A stretch of DNA of 64,000 bases from G965220205 sp965220205 (GCA_965220205.1 OZ244812.1:1674001-1738000), one strand, 5' to 3'; shown: positions 41,724 through 51,237, numbered from the stretch's first letter. Translations and numbers: made by a program. The notes: a model not told the origin generated them from the letters alone.

Positions 41724-43522
41724 TGCGCCGTCGCTTCCGGGGCGGGGGCCGCACCGCGCTTCCCCGTGCGGGCGGTGCGGGTGTGGCTCACGCCGAGCTG
41801 TAGGCCGAACTTCCGGGCGATGAGCGCGATCCCCGCCGTCTGCGCGACGATGAAGAGGCTCACTATCCCCGCGCCCTCGATGTTCTGGCCGGTCGTGCTC
41901 CGCATCATCTCCAGCGCGAGGAGGGACAGCGTCGAGGTCCCCCGGTCGGCCAGCAGGATGATGCTGCTCGTCGTGCCGGCGGCGATTACGAAGTTGAACG
42001 TCCCGATGAGCACCAGCGTCGGCATGAGCAGCGGCACCCATATGCGGAAGTAGGCCCGCCACCACCCCGCGCCGGCCACTCGGGCCGCCTCCTCCAGGTC
42101 CGCCCCCATCTGCAGGAAGACGCCCTTGATCATCTGCGTGCTCGTGAGCTTCCCCTGCATGATCACCACGAGGACGAGCGCGTAGAGCGTGCCGTAGAGC
42201 GGCGTCAGGATAGGCGTGCCGAGGAACAGCCACAGCAGGCCCAGGCCGGACAGAATGCCGGGCATGGCCGTGGACATCCAGAAGAACGCGTCGAGGGCGC
42301 CCCGTCCCTGCCATCGGGTCCTCACCAGCACGTACGCGATCATCGAGAACAGCATCGGGCTCACGAGGGCGGTCGAGAGGCTGATGATCAGCGTGTTCTT
42401 CAAGGCGATGACGAAGAAGCGGTTGTCGAACACCTCCCCCCAGTGCCGCAGCGTGTAGGTCGGCGTGCTCGAGAACCAGCCCACCCGCGTCATGAAGCTC
42501 CCGCCTATGAGGACGAGCACGGGAACAACCGTCAGCAGCAGCACCAGTGTCATGATCAACACGAAGACGACCGGTTGCAGCTTGCCTAAGTCGATGAGGC
42601 CCGGCTTGAAGCTGCCCGTGACGGTCGCGTAGTTCCTGCGGGTCGTCAGCCAACGCTGCAAGGGGATGATGAAGGCGATGATCACGAGGACCAGGCTCGC
42701 CAGGGCCGTCGCGGAGCCGTAAAGCGGCGGGTCGTAGAAGCGGACGAACTGGAAGATCTTGGTCGAGTAGACGAAGAAGCCGATGGGCGTGCCCAAGAGC
42801 AGCTCCGTCTCGAACGACTGGAAGATGCGGACCAGGTTCAGCATGAAGACGACCGTGATGGCCGGGACCATGACGGGAATCGTCACTCGCATCATAGTGC
42901 GGAAGTTCGAGGCGCCGGAGACGCGCGCGGCCTCCTCCATCGACACGTCCATGTTGCGGAACGCGGGCGTCAGCAGCATGACCGCGCTCGATATCGTGCC
43001 GCCCATCAGGTGCACCCAGATGATCCCGGGCACGCTGTAGATGTTGAACGGCCCGTGGTCGATGAGCGGCAGGTAGCCCAAGCCCACGTTGAGGATGCCG
43101 AAGTCCGGATCGAGCATGAATATCCACCCGATGGTGGTGGAGATGCCCGGCAGCATGAACGAGACCCAGAACATGAACTCGAGCCCGTAGCTCCAAGGCA
43201 TCTTCGTCCGCGCGAGCGACCAGGCGATGAGCACCGCCAGCGGGAATCCGATCGCCTTGTAGCCGAAGTAGACGAGGAAGGTGTTGCGGATCGACTCCAG
43301 TATCCCGGGCTCGTTAAAGGCGAGCCGCCAGTTCTCGAGGGACCACTCGGTCGGTTCGTTGATCCCCGCCACGTTGAAGCTGTTGACGAGGATCACGACG
43401 ATGGGCGCGAACACCCAGAAGCCGAATACGATGAGCAACGCGGCCATCACGAAGGTGCTGGTGCCCGGACGGACCCGAGGGACCCGCCGGTTGCCTGCTG
43501 GGGCTATGTCAGTCTTGGCCAC
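41720..43522 (-). CDS. Two-domain ABC transporter permease (iron/thiamine type)
   Basis: A 600-residue inner-membrane permease of the FbpB/ThiP kind, two permease domains in one chain. Each has the EAA loop that contacts the ATPase: EEAARVSGASNFRTMMRVTIP in domain 1 and EEAARVAGAGWWRAYFRIWVP in domain 2. About twelve hydrophobic helices are visible. Usual substrates are ferric iron, thiamine or similar small ligands. The binding protein is encoded 57 bp upstream, but the ATPase gene is not nearby. The stop codon lies in the terminus of the adjacent MITE-like element. Confidence 0.93.
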   Translation of the reverse strand: MAKTDIAPAGNRRVPRVRPGTSTFVMAALLIVFGFWVFAPIVVILVNSFNVAGINEPTEWSLENWRLAFNEPGILESIRNTFLVYFGYKAIGFPLAVLIAWSLARTKMPWSYGLEFMFWVSFMLPGISTTIGWIFMLDPDFGILNVGLGYLPLIDHGPFNIYSVPGIIWVHLMGGTISSAVMLLTPAFRNMDVSMEEAARVSGASNFRTMMRVTIPVMVPAITVVFMLNLVRIFQSFETELLLGTPIGFFVYSTKIFQFVRFYDPPLYGSATALASLVLVIIAFIIPLQRWLTTRRNYATVTGSFKPGLIDLGKLQPVVFVLIMTLVLLLTVVPVLVLIGGSFMTRVGWFSSTPTYTLRHWGEVFDNRFFVIALKNTLIISLSTALVSPMLFSMIAYVLVRTRWQGRGALDAFFWMSTAMPGILSGLGLLWLFLGTPILTPLYGTLYALVLVVIMQGKLTSTQMIKGVFLQMGADLEEAARVAGAGWWRAYFRIWVPLLMPTLVLIGTFNFVIAAGTTSSIILLADRGTSTLSLLALEMMRSTTGQNIEGAGIVSLFIVAQTAGIALIARKFGLQLGVSHTRTARTGKRGAAPAPEATAH

Positions 43523-43579
43523 TCCCGCGCCTCCGCTCTGGCCGCGCGCTCATCCCTGCTATCGAGTTGCTACTCGCTG

Positions 43580-44863
43580 CTACTTGCCCACCGACGCCAG
43601 GGCGTCCCGGACAATCTCCAGCGCCGTGGCGAGCTGGTCCTGGTAGTCGGTCTGGCTCCCGATCACCAAGTAGTCGACGTCGGGATTACGGATGCTCGTG
43701 GGGTCAACGCCCGTCGTCGGAATGTCCGCGCGCAACGAATGGGCTTCGCTCGCCCGCTGCGCCAGCAGCTGCCCCTCCTTGCTCATGAACCAGTTGGCGA
43801 AGAACTTCTGCGCGTTGGGGTTCGGCGGGCTGTCCATAACGTAGAACGCGCCGCCGCCCGGACTCACGCTCGCCCCTTCCGCGAGGATGTGGGGCCAGTT
43901 GTTCTCGACCGGCTGCCCCTCATTCTTCAGGTTGCGCACGTCGCGCCCGCACGCCCACATGCAGAGCTCGTACTTGCCCAGCGCCAGCTGTTCCGCGGCT
44001 TGCCTGGCGCCTTGGACCACCGTGACGTCCGTCTCCGTCATCATCCGCTGCAGCCAGTCTTCGCCCAGCTCCGGATTCATGTAGTAGAAGGCGGTCGAGC
44101 CGGACGAGCCGACCTCGCGCGGGTCGCGGATGATGATCTTGCCATGCCACCGCGGTTCGAGGAGGTCCCAGAACGACTGAATGTCGTTGGGGTCAACCAG
44201 GTCCGTGTTGTAGGCGATGCCCGCTGTGCCCCCTGACCCGGTCCAACCGAGGACGTACTGCTTCTCCGGGTCGAACCAGTGGAGCCGCCCCTCGAACCAG
44301 AGGGACTCGTCGACGACCTCGGGCCAGAACAGCAAGGGCTTGAGGGGCGTGAGGGCGCCCGCCGGAATCAGCGTGGGGATGCCCGGGTTCAGCCCGCCCG
44401 ACCACACGTCAAGCGTGTACCTGCCGGCCTCGCGCTCGGCGAGGACCTTCGGGGCCTGCTCCCGGGAAGAGCCCCCCGAGAAGGTCACCTTGATCTCGTA
44501 CTTGTCCTCGAACTCGCCGACCACGTCGCCCATGCCGGTGCCCAGTCCACAGCAGAAGAAGGCTTGCAGCTCGCCCTCCTCCTGTGCGGCTGCGAGCAGC
44601 GCGTCTTTCTCCGCCTCGATGGCGGCCATGGCGTCGGGCGCCGGCTCCATCGCCTCGGGCATCGCCGTGGGCTCCATCGCCTCGGGCATCGCCGTGGGCT
44701 CCATCGCCTCGGGCATCGCCGTGGGCTCCATCATTGCCGTCGGCGTCGGCGCCGACGTCGGCGTGGGGCGCGGCGTCGCCGTCGGGTCGCTGCCGCACGC
44801 CGCGAGCATCAGGGCGCCCGCGATTCCCACGATTACTAGCACAGCCGGCCTGGTCCACTTCAT
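43580..44863 (-). CDS. ABC transporter substrate-binding lipoprotein (iron-type)
   Basis: A 427-residue periplasmic-binding-type protein. The N-terminal signal ends LMLAACGS, a lipobox with the Cys that is lipidated. A low-complexity linker follows with Pro-Thr runs and three copies of MEPTAMPEA (27-bp DNA repeats at about 44640-44730). The main domain is like ferric-iron-binding proteins: a VVGEFEDKYEIKVTFSGGSSR strand, then LDVWSGGLNPG and IPAGALTPLKP. GGAGG precedes the ATG by 6 bp. It feeds the two-domain permease downstream. Confidence 0.92.
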   Translation of the reverse strand: MKWTRPAVLVIVGIAGALMLAACGSDPTATPRPTPTSAPTPTAMMEPTAMPEAMEPTAMPEAMEPTAMPEAMEPAPDAMAAIEAEKDALLAAAQEEGELQAFFCCGLGTGMGDVVGEFEDKYEIKVTFSGGSSREQAPKVLAEREAGRYTLDVWSGGLNPGIPTLIPAGALTPLKPLLFWPEVVDESLWFEGRLHWFDPEKQYVLGWTGSGGTAGIAYNTDLVDPNDIQSFWDLLEPRWHGKIIIRDPREVGSSGSTAFYYMNPELGEDWLQRMMTETDVTVVQGARQAAEQLALGKYELCMWACGRDVRNLKNEGQPVENNWPHILAEGASVSPGGGAFYVMDSPPNPNAQKFFANWFMSKEGQLLAQRASEAHSLRADIPTTGVDPTSIRNPDVDYLVIGSQTDYQDQLATALEIVRDALASVGK

Positions 44864-44940
44864 TTCAATCCTCCCAGCATCGTATCGGCGGACGCGCGTC
44901 TGTCGGGCGTGCGTCCCAGTTTCGCCAGCGAGTCTCTCCG

Positions 44941-46368
44941 CTACGGCAGGCCCAACTCCTGCCATCGGCTCGCGATTTGGGCCATGTACTCCCGGCTCGA
45001 CTTGTTGATCGGCGGAAGGTTCTCGAACTTGAACTTGAACGACGCATTGATGCCAGTCGGATCCGGCACGTCTGAGTCGATGTCGTAGTCGGCATTGCGC
45101 CCGTGACGCCCCTGCGTCTGCCCCATGTCGGGATGGAACGCCTTCCCCTTGACGAAATCCTGCTCCCAACGAACGTTCGTGACCATCCGCCAGGTGACGT
45201 CGTTCCAGTTCCGGACGTCGCAGTCCTCGTCGACGACGATGATCCAACGGTTGGGGACGATCTTCCACACGGCGTCGATGATGCGCAGCGGCTCCTCCGG
45301 GTCGTTGATCTCCGCCGATACGACGGCGGCGCCCCAACTGCGTCCGCCAATCTCCGGGAAGAACGCGTGGCGGATGCTCGTGAGGCCGCTCTCGTTCTTG
45401 ATCCGCGCCTCGAATGAGCCGGAGCGGAAGAGCCAGCGCGGGTAGTCCTCCTCGAGGAGGCAGATCACGCCGTAGTTGATGGGGTTGCGCCGGTGCGTGA
45501 TGCAGGTGACCGTCATGAACGCCGCCTCGAGGTTCTGCCCGTAGAAGCCGCCGGCCTCGCCGTGCGGGCCCTCCACGTGCGTCGCGTAAGGCGCAATCTC
45601 ACCCTCGATGATGTACTCGGAGTGGGCCGGGACCATGAGGTCGCTCATCTCGCAGCGCACGAGCTCCGTTGGCGCGCCGCGCCACGCGCCCGCCGCCTCG
45701 TATTCCATATGACCGTTCGCGTCCACGGGCACCGGGCTCCCCGACGCCAGGCAGAGCAGCGGGTCCATCCCGACGGCAATGGCAATCGGGGTCGGCTTGC
45801 CCATGGCGTCGTTCTTTGCGACGTGCGCGCGCAGTTGCCCGGACACCGTCAGGTGGTCCTTGTCCACGATCATCGCCCGGTAGGTGCCCATGTTGATGAT
45901 GCCCGTATCGGGGTCGCGCGTGATGACTCCGGCCGAGGTCCCGATGTACTGCCCGCCGTCGAGCTCGTGCCAGTACGGCGTGGGCATCTCGTAAAGATCA
46001 ACGTCGCCGCCGGTGGCTATCACCTCTTTGCAGGGGCCCGTCTCCACGTTCAACGAGGAGATGCGGTTGTTGTGACCGTCGACGATGATCGAGTACATCA
46101 CGTCCGGGTCGGGGTCGCAGTTGAACGCGAGAGCCAACTGGTCGACCGTCGAGATGATGTTGCTCACTAGCGGCTTGCCCTCATACCCGATGATGTTGTC
46201 GAACACGATGGCCGGGCCCTTGCGTTCGAGCGAGCGGGTGAGGATAGCGCCAGCCTCGTACTTGAGGTCGACCGGCGCCGTGACGTGTACGAGCAACCCC
46301 TTCTCTTCCAGGAGCTGCATGTACTCGCGCATATCCGTATAGCCGACCTGCCTGCCTTGTGTCGCCAC
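44941..46368 (-). CDS. UbiD-family decarboxylase (copy 1)
   Basis: A 475-residue prenylated-FMN-dependent decarboxylase of the UbiD family, which reversibly decarboxylates aromatic or unsaturated acids. Motifs: MREYMQLLEEKGLLVHVTAPVDLKYEAGAI in pieces, the EGPHGEAGGFYG loop that binds the cofactor, RRNPINYGVI and the active-site segment VDEDCDVRNWNDVTWRM. GTG start behind GGGAGGGAGC. The maker of prenyl-FMN (UbiX) is not in the window. A second copy lies upstream on the same strand. Confidence 0.92.
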   Translation of the reverse strand: MATQGRQVGYTDMREYMQLLEEKGLLVHVTAPVDLKYEAGAILTRSLERKGPAIVFDNIIGYEGKPLVSNIISTVDQLALAFNCDPDPDVMYSIIVDGHNNRISSLNVETGPCKEVIATGGDVDLYEMPTPYWHELDGGQYIGTSAGVITRDPDTGIINMGTYRAMIVDKDHLTVSGQLRAHVAKNDAMGKPTPIAIAVGMDPLLCLASGSPVPVDANGHMEYEAAGAWRGAPTELVRCEMSDLMVPAHSEYIIEGEIAPYATHVEGPHGEAGGFYGQNLEAAFMTVTCITHRRNPINYGVICLLEEDYPRWLFRSGSFEARIKNESGLTSIRHAFFPEIGGRSWGAAVVSAEINDPEEPLRIIDAVWKIVPNRWIIVVDEDCDVRNWNDVTWRMVTNVRWEQDFVKGKAFHPDMGQTQGRHGRNADYDIDSDVPDPTGINASFKFKFENLPPINKSSREYMAQIASRWQELGLP

Positions 46369-46487
46369 GATAGCTCCCTCCCCAGTGAGTACGATCAGCG
46401 CCGCGCCTTGGACTCGTCGTCCGAGAGTACGGGGGATGGTAGCACTCCCCGGCGTTTCTCGGCCACCGCCCTGCGCGTCGCCGCGGT

Positions 46488-47960
46488 CTACTCCAGCCCA
46501 AGCTCCTTCCAGCGTCCGTCTACGCGCGCCTTCAGCTCAGGGGTAAGCGCGTTGATCGGCCGGAAGCCCTTCTTCGTGTTGAAAGTGGCGTCGATGAACA
46601 CGCTGGACGTTGCCTCGTATTCGACATCCAACGGCTCGTGCCAGATGGCGTCTGTCCGGGCGCCGATCGACAGGTGCTGATCGGGCATGACCCCGAGCGA
46701 CACGCGCCACATCACCTCAGCCCAATCCCTGATGTCGCAGCCCTCGTCGACGACGATGGTCCAACGGGGCTTCCGCACGAGATAGCGCTCCTCGGCGAGA
46801 CCGTCGATGACGTCCTTGATGCGTTGGACGTCAGCGGGGCTCTTCGCCTTGGCCGCGATAATCGCGACGAGGCCGAAGCCGCCTCCGGTGCTGTCGGGGC
46901 ACCACACGTCGGCGAGCAGGTCGCCGAGGCCCTTGTCCTCGAGCTTGGTCCGCATGCCGGCGGTGTACATGAACTTCGGGTAGTCCTCCTGCTGGCGGCA
47001 GATGAGCCCGTAGTTGATGGCGTCCTTCCGGCAGGTGATCGCCTTGACGTGCAGTACGAACACGTCGTCTACAGCGGTGTAGAAGCCTTGGTGCTCGCCG
47101 TGGGGCCCCTCGCTGGTCCGCTCGTAAGGCGCCACCTCGCCTTCAATGATGATCTCCGAGCTCGCCGGCACGAGCAGGTCGCTCATCTTGCACTTCACAA
47201 GCTCGATCGGCTCGCCCTTCAGCGCGCCGGCCAGCGCGTACTCCGCATGCTCGATCTCGTCGGACTGCGCGAACTGTCCGGCCGCGTAGGTCAGCGCCGG
47301 GTCCATCCCGAGGGCGAGCGCGACCGCGGTCGGCTTGCCCTCGGCCTCGTTCATAAGGATGTGAGACTGTCCGCCGTATCCCGTCTTGGTCGGCGCCTCG
47401 CCGACGGGGTGTCCGCCGCGGGCCTGGAGCGAGATCGTGTTCTTGTCCAGGATCATGCAGCGGTAGAGGCCCTGGTTGATATAGCCCGTCTTCGGGTCTG
47501 CCGTCGTCACGCCCGCTGTCGTGCCGATGTACTGGCCCGCGTCGCCCTCGTGCCACCAGGGAGTCGGGAACTTGTACACGTCAACGTCGTCCCCGGTGAT
47601 AACCATCTCCTGGCAAGACCCCTCCGGAACGACGACCGGCGGCACCGGGTGCGTCTTCGCCTCCTCCACCCTGGCGTATATCTCCATGTCGTCGGGCTCC
47701 GTGCCGACGGCGAGGGCTAGTTGCTCGGTCTTGGCCAGGATATTGGTGACCAGCCTGCTGCCCTCGTACCCATTGATGTTCTCGAACATCAGGCCAACGA
47801 GGCTGTCTCCGCCCTTGTCCAGCGCGCGGGCTGCGATGCCCCCGACCTCGTACTTGAGGTCGACCGGCGCTGTGATGTGCTTCAGCAATCCATTCGACTC
47901 GAGCACGTCAAGATAGCCCCGTAGGTCCTTGTACCCAACCTTCGATTGCTGAGCGGCCAT
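46488..47960 (-). CDS. UbiD-family decarboxylase (copy 2)
   Basis: A 490-residue homologue of copy 1 with the same architecture: YLDVLESNGLLKHITAPVDLKYEVGGIAARAL, EGPHGEHQGFYT, CRKDAINYGLICRQQEDYPKF and VDEGCDIRDWAEVMWRV. Two ATGs are adjacent (47963 and 47960); GGAGG lies 4 bp before the second, which is chosen. Divergence between the copies (for example in the GQYIGTTAGV and RRK loops) suggests different substrates rather than recent duplication. Gene order with the Rieske oxygenase and 2-hydroxyacid dehydrogenase suggests aromatic-acid catabolism. Confidence 0.92.
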   Translation of the reverse strand: MAAQQSKVGYKDLRGYLDVLESNGLLKHITAPVDLKYEVGGIAARALDKGGDSLVGLMFENINGYEGSRLVTNILAKTEQLALAVGTEPDDMEIYARVEEAKTHPVPPVVVPEGSCQEMVITGDDVDVYKFPTPWWHEGDAGQYIGTTAGVTTADPKTGYINQGLYRCMILDKNTISLQARGGHPVGEAPTKTGYGGQSHILMNEAEGKPTAVALALGMDPALTYAAGQFAQSDEIEHAEYALAGALKGEPIELVKCKMSDLLVPASSEIIIEGEVAPYERTSEGPHGEHQGFYTAVDDVFVLHVKAITCRKDAINYGLICRQQEDYPKFMYTAGMRTKLEDKGLGDLLADVWCPDSTGGGFGLVAIIAAKAKSPADVQRIKDVIDGLAEERYLVRKPRWTIVVDEGCDIRDWAEVMWRVSLGVMPDQHLSIGARTDAIWHEPLDVEYEATSSVFIDATFNTKKGFRPINALTPELKARVDGRWKELGLE

Positions 47961-47967
47961 CATTCCT

Positions 47968-47994
47968 CCTCGTTCAACCTGCCTCGTCCAACCT
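47968..47994 (-). promoter_or_regulatory. Direct repeats in the leader of UbiD copy 2
   Basis: On the minus strand AGGTTGGACGAGG and AGGTTGAACGAGG stand 14 bp apart, just before the UbiD start. The second overlaps the ribosome-binding site. This could be an operator or a translational control site; the role is a guess from position. Confidence 0.35.
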
Positions 47995-48148
47995 ATCTCG
48001 TTGAGGTCCGTCCTCGATCGGCGAGCCCGGCCCCCCGAGAGCACACAGCGCAGCACGCCCGCGCCGGCGGGCTGCGGAGCACGCGGGAACACTACACGGG
48101 GGCGTCGGGGGAGTCAAGGCGAGCGGCGGCGGCGCGCAGGCCGTGGAT

Positions 48149-49165
48149 TCACTCGACCGGAAGCACCTCGTTTCCGGAGGGTTCGCCCCGCTCGAAGGCG
48201 GCGATATTGGCGAGCGTCGTCTCGGCGATGTTCGCCATCGCCTCCCGCGTAAAGAACGCCTGGTGACCCGTGATCAGCACGTTGGGAAACGTCAGCAACC
48301 GCGAGAAGACATCGTCCCTGATCACCTCGTTCGACAGGTCGCGGAAGAACAGGCCGGACTCCTCCTCGTACACGTCGAGCCCCAGGTGGCCAAGGCGTCC
48401 GGTCTTCAGCGCGCCGATGGCCGCCGCCGTGTCGATCAGCGCCCCCCGGCTGGTGTTGATCAGCATTACGCCTGGTTTCGTCAACGCCAGGCTCTCGAAG
48501 TCGATCAGGTGAGTCGTCTCGGGCGTGAGCGGACAGTGCAGCGTGACGATGTCCGACTCGGCCATGAGCTCCTCGAACGGGACGTAGGTCCCGGCGTCGG
48601 CGAGCGCCGGGTCGGGCCATACGTCGTTCAGCAGCACACGGCAGCCGAAGCCGTTCAAGATGCGGGCCACGATTGCGCCGATCCGCCCCGTGCCGACGAC
48701 GCCGACGGTCTTGCCGTAGAGGTCGAACCCCAGCAGGCCGTTCAACGCGAAGTTCCCCTCGCGCACCCGGGCGTATGCCCGGTGGACCTGCCGGTCCAGC
48801 GCGAGAATCAGCCCGATGGTGTGTTCGGCGACGGCGTACGGCGAGTAGGCGGGGACGCGCACGACGCCGATCCCCATCCAGCGCGCGAGCTCGATGTCAA
48901 CGTTGTTGAACCCGGCGCACCGCAGCGCGATGAGCCGCGTGCCGCCGTCGCCGAGCATCCTTACGACGTCCGCGTTGACGTCGTCGTTCACGAACACGCA
49001 CACGGCGGGAATACCGGCCGCCAGCGGCGCCGACTCAGCCGTGAGCCGGGCCTCGTAGAAGCCCAACTCATGCTGGGCCCCGGGCGTCGATTCGGCCAGC
49101 TGTTCGTTGGCCGCTTCGAGGAACTCGCGGTCATAGGGCTTGGTCGAAAAGACCGCCACGCGCAC
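48149..49165 (-). CDS. D-2-hydroxyacid dehydrogenase (D-lactate dehydrogenase-like)
   Basis: A 338-residue NAD-dependent dehydrogenase of the D-isomer family, closest in pattern to LdhA. Rossmann motif VGVVGTGRIGAIVARIL (about 147-163), then HCPLTPETTHLI, the catalytic Arg in NTSRGALID, Glu in LDVYEEESGLFF and His in NVLITGHQAFFT. GTG start with GGGGAG eight bases upstream. The substrate is probably a 2-oxo/2-hydroxy acid. It precedes the UbiD pair on the same strand. Confidence 0.93.
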   Translation of the reverse strand: MRVAVFSTKPYDREFLEAANEQLAESTPGAQHELGFYEARLTAESAPLAAGIPAVCVFVNDDVNADVVRMLGDGGTRLIALRCAGFNNVDIELARWMGIGVVRVPAYSPYAVAEHTIGLILALDRQVHRAYARVREGNFALNGLLGFDLYGKTVGVVGTGRIGAIVARILNGFGCRVLLNDVWPDPALADAGTYVPFEELMAESDIVTLHCPLTPETTHLIDFESLALTKPGVMLINTSRGALIDTAAAIGALKTGRLGHLGLDVYEEESGLFFRDLSNEVIRDDVFSRLLTFPNVLITGHQAFFTREAMANIAETTLANIAAFERGEPSGNEVLPVE

Positions 49166-49181
49166 GGCGTCACTCCCCGAA

Positions 49182-50261
49182 CTACGTCTGAGACGCGCCC
49201 CGGAACGCAGCGAGCAACCGGGCCGCCGCCTCGCAGGGGTCCTCCGCGGCCGAGACCGCCGCGATCACGCAGATGCCGTCCGCCCCCGCCGCAGCGACCT
49301 CTGCCGCGTTCTCCTCGGTGACGCCGCCGATCGCCACCAAGGGAGTACCGTCCGCCGGTACGGCTCCGCGCACCGCCCACAGCGTCTCGGGCCCAGCTGG
49401 GCGCGTATCCGGCTTCGACTGCGTGGGGAACATGCGTCCCACCGCGATGTAGTCGGCTCCGCCGTTCAGCGACGCCAACGCCTCGCCGGCCAACGCATTG
49501 GAGGTGCCCGCGACCTGCCACGGCGTCAGCACCTCGCGCGCGCGGTTCAACGGGAGGTCGTGCTGACCAAGATGGACGCCGTGCGCCCCTGCGGCGACCG
49601 CGACGTCGGGATGGTCGTTGATGACGAGCGCGGCGCCCTGGGCCTCGCAGGCCTCGCGGACCCGGACCGCGAGCTCCAGCCAATCGCCCTTGTCCCTATT
49701 CTTCACCCGGAGCTGGACCGCCGTGGCGCCGCCGGCCAGCGCCTGCTCCGCCACCCATGCGGCGTCGCGCCCGTTCGTCTGCTCGGGGTCGACGATGACG
49801 TAGAGGCCCCGGAACGCCTCTGCCGTCCGCCGCCGGAAGCCGGACGCCGACGCCAGCTCGACGCCCGCGAGCACACCGGCCAGCTCGGTCAGATGCGCGT
49901 GCTCGGAGTCGTGGGGGATCAGCGCCGTGCTCACGTCGGCCAGCGTACGGAGCGCGCCCGCGAGCGCGACGTACCGGTGCTCGAGGCCCCCGGGCCACGC
50001 CAGGTTGGCCACGTCGGCGGACGCGCGGTCGAAGGCCGCGATAGCCTCGGCCGCAATGTGGTCGAGCCCGAGCGCTTGGGCCGTCCGCAGCCGCGAGCGG
50101 GCGCGGTCGTCAGCCCCCTCGCCGCTCAACGACGCCGCTAGGTCCCCGCGCAAGTGCTGCACAGCGCCCAGCAGCCACTCCCGCGTGAAGTGCGGCGCTT
50201 CCTGCCCCGCCGTGCCCTCGCTCGTGCTCGTCATCGCCTCACCTGCTCGTCGATCGGACAT
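49182..50261 (-). CDS. thiE: Thiamine-phosphate synthase with N-terminal helical extension
   Basis: A protein of about 359 residues. The C-terminal 210 residues are ThiE, which joins hydroxymethylpyrimidine diphosphate and thiazole phosphate: GLYVIVDPEQTNGRD, GGATAVQLRVKNRDKG, LVINDHPDVAVAAGAHGVHLGQ and GTSNALAGEAL, DYIAVGRMFPT. About 140 residues before it are helical and of no family I can name. Start ambiguous: ATG 50261 sits five bases after a TATACT box (leaderless option), while ATG 50234 has AGGTGAGG before it. It lies 16 bp downstream of the hydroxyacid dehydrogenase start on the same strand; no other thi gene is near. Confidence 0.88.
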   Translation of the reverse strand: MSDRRAGEAMTSTSEGTAGQEAPHFTREWLLGAVQHLRGDLAASLSGEGADDRARSRLRTAQALGLDHIAAEAIAAFDRASADVANLAWPGGLEHRYVALAGALRTLADVSTALIPHDSEHAHLTELAGVLAGVELASASGFRRRTAEAFRGLYVIVDPEQTNGRDAAWVAEQALAGGATAVQLRVKNRDKGDWLELAVRVREACEAQGAALVINDHPDVAVAAGAHGVHLGQHDLPLNRAREVLTPWQVAGTSNALAGEALASLNGGADYIAVGRMFPTQSKPDTRPAGPETLWAVRGAVPADGTPLVAIGGVTEENAAEVAAAGADGICVIAAVSAAEDPCEAAARLLAAFRGASQT

Positions 50262-50381
50262 GGGCCAGTATATCAGCGGCCCCCGCTCCCCTACGCTCCC
50301 CGCCCATGACCCTCGCCCTGGCTTCCGGCGCAACGACCGGCGACAATGCTCGAAGCAACACAGCAACACAAGGGAGCGGCC

Positions 50382-51116
50382 ATGGACATCACCGAGCGGG
50401 TCATCGACATCCAGACAGCCGACGGGCCGATGGCGGCCCCGTGGGCCCAACCCGCGACGGGCGGACCCCACCCCGCCGTGGTCGTCGTCATGGAGGCGTT
50501 CGGCGTGAACGCGAACATCACCGGCATCGCCGCCCGCTTCGCCGAGCAGGGCTACGTCGCCGTCGCGCCCGACCTCTTCCACCGCGCGGGCCGCCTCCGC
50601 TACGCCCCCTACGACAAGCTCCAGGAGATGCGCGCCGAGCTCCGCGTCGGGTTCAGCGACGCGTCCATCGACGCCGACATCCAGGCGGCCATCGACCGCC
50701 TCCGCGCCGACCCCGGCGTCAGCGGCGCCGTCGGCATCGTAGGCTTCTGTCTCGGCGGACGCATCGCCTTGCAGTCGGCCGTCCGGGCCCGCGGCCTCTC
50801 GGCGGCGGCCCTCTACTACGGCGGTTTCATGTTCCCCGGCGACGATCAGCCCGAGGCCTTCTCCGCCCTCGCGGAGTCGCCCAACCTGAACATCCCCATC
50901 GTCGGCTTCTTCGGCAACGACGACCAGAACCCCACGCCGGAGCAGGCGCGCGCCCTCGACGACCGGTTGACGGCCCTCGGCAAGGACCATCGCTTCCACT
51001 ACTACGACGGCGCCGCCCACGGCTTCTTCTGCGACGACAGGTCGAGCCACCACCCGCAAGCCTCCGCGGACGCATGGGAGAAGACCTTGGCGTTCTTCGA
51101 GCAGACCTTGCGGTAG
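50382..51116 (+). CDS. Dienelactone hydrolase family protein
   Basis: A 244-residue alpha/beta hydrolase. The nucleophile Cys is in GIVGFCLGGRIAL, the Asp in FFGNDDQNPTP and the His in DGAAHGFF, the dienelactone-hydrolase triad. The family Glu near the N-terminus is in VVMEAFGVN. Classical members open the lactone ring in chlorocatechol breakdown; many relatives act on other esters. GGGAG precedes the ATG. It diverges from thiE with 120 bp between. Confidence 0.92.
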   Translation: MDITERVIDIQTADGPMAAPWAQPATGGPHPAVVVVMEAFGVNANITGIAARFAEQGYVAVAPDLFHRAGRLRYAPYDKLQEMRAELRVGFSDASIDADIQAAIDRLRADPGVSGAVGIVGFCLGGRIALQSAVRARGLSAAALYYGGFMFPGDDQPEAFSALAESPNLNIPIVGFFGNDDQNPTPEQARALDDRLTALGKDHRFHYYDGAAHGFFCDDRSSHHPQASADAWEKTLAFFEQTLR

Positions 51117-51237
51117 GGTCAGCTGTCGAGTGGGCTACTCCCCGGGCAGGCTGCCGCCGCCGACCCAGCCCCTGGCCGCGCGAGGGTCTAGCCCGCCCCT
51201 TGCCGCTTGCGGCCCGGCTCCGGGACAATGCGGACCC

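Noticed and set aside
49182..50261. ThiD2 domain in the N-terminal part of ThiE
   Set aside because: The characteristic ThiD2 AREGLRVVED-like helix could not be found by eye, so the domain is left unnamed.
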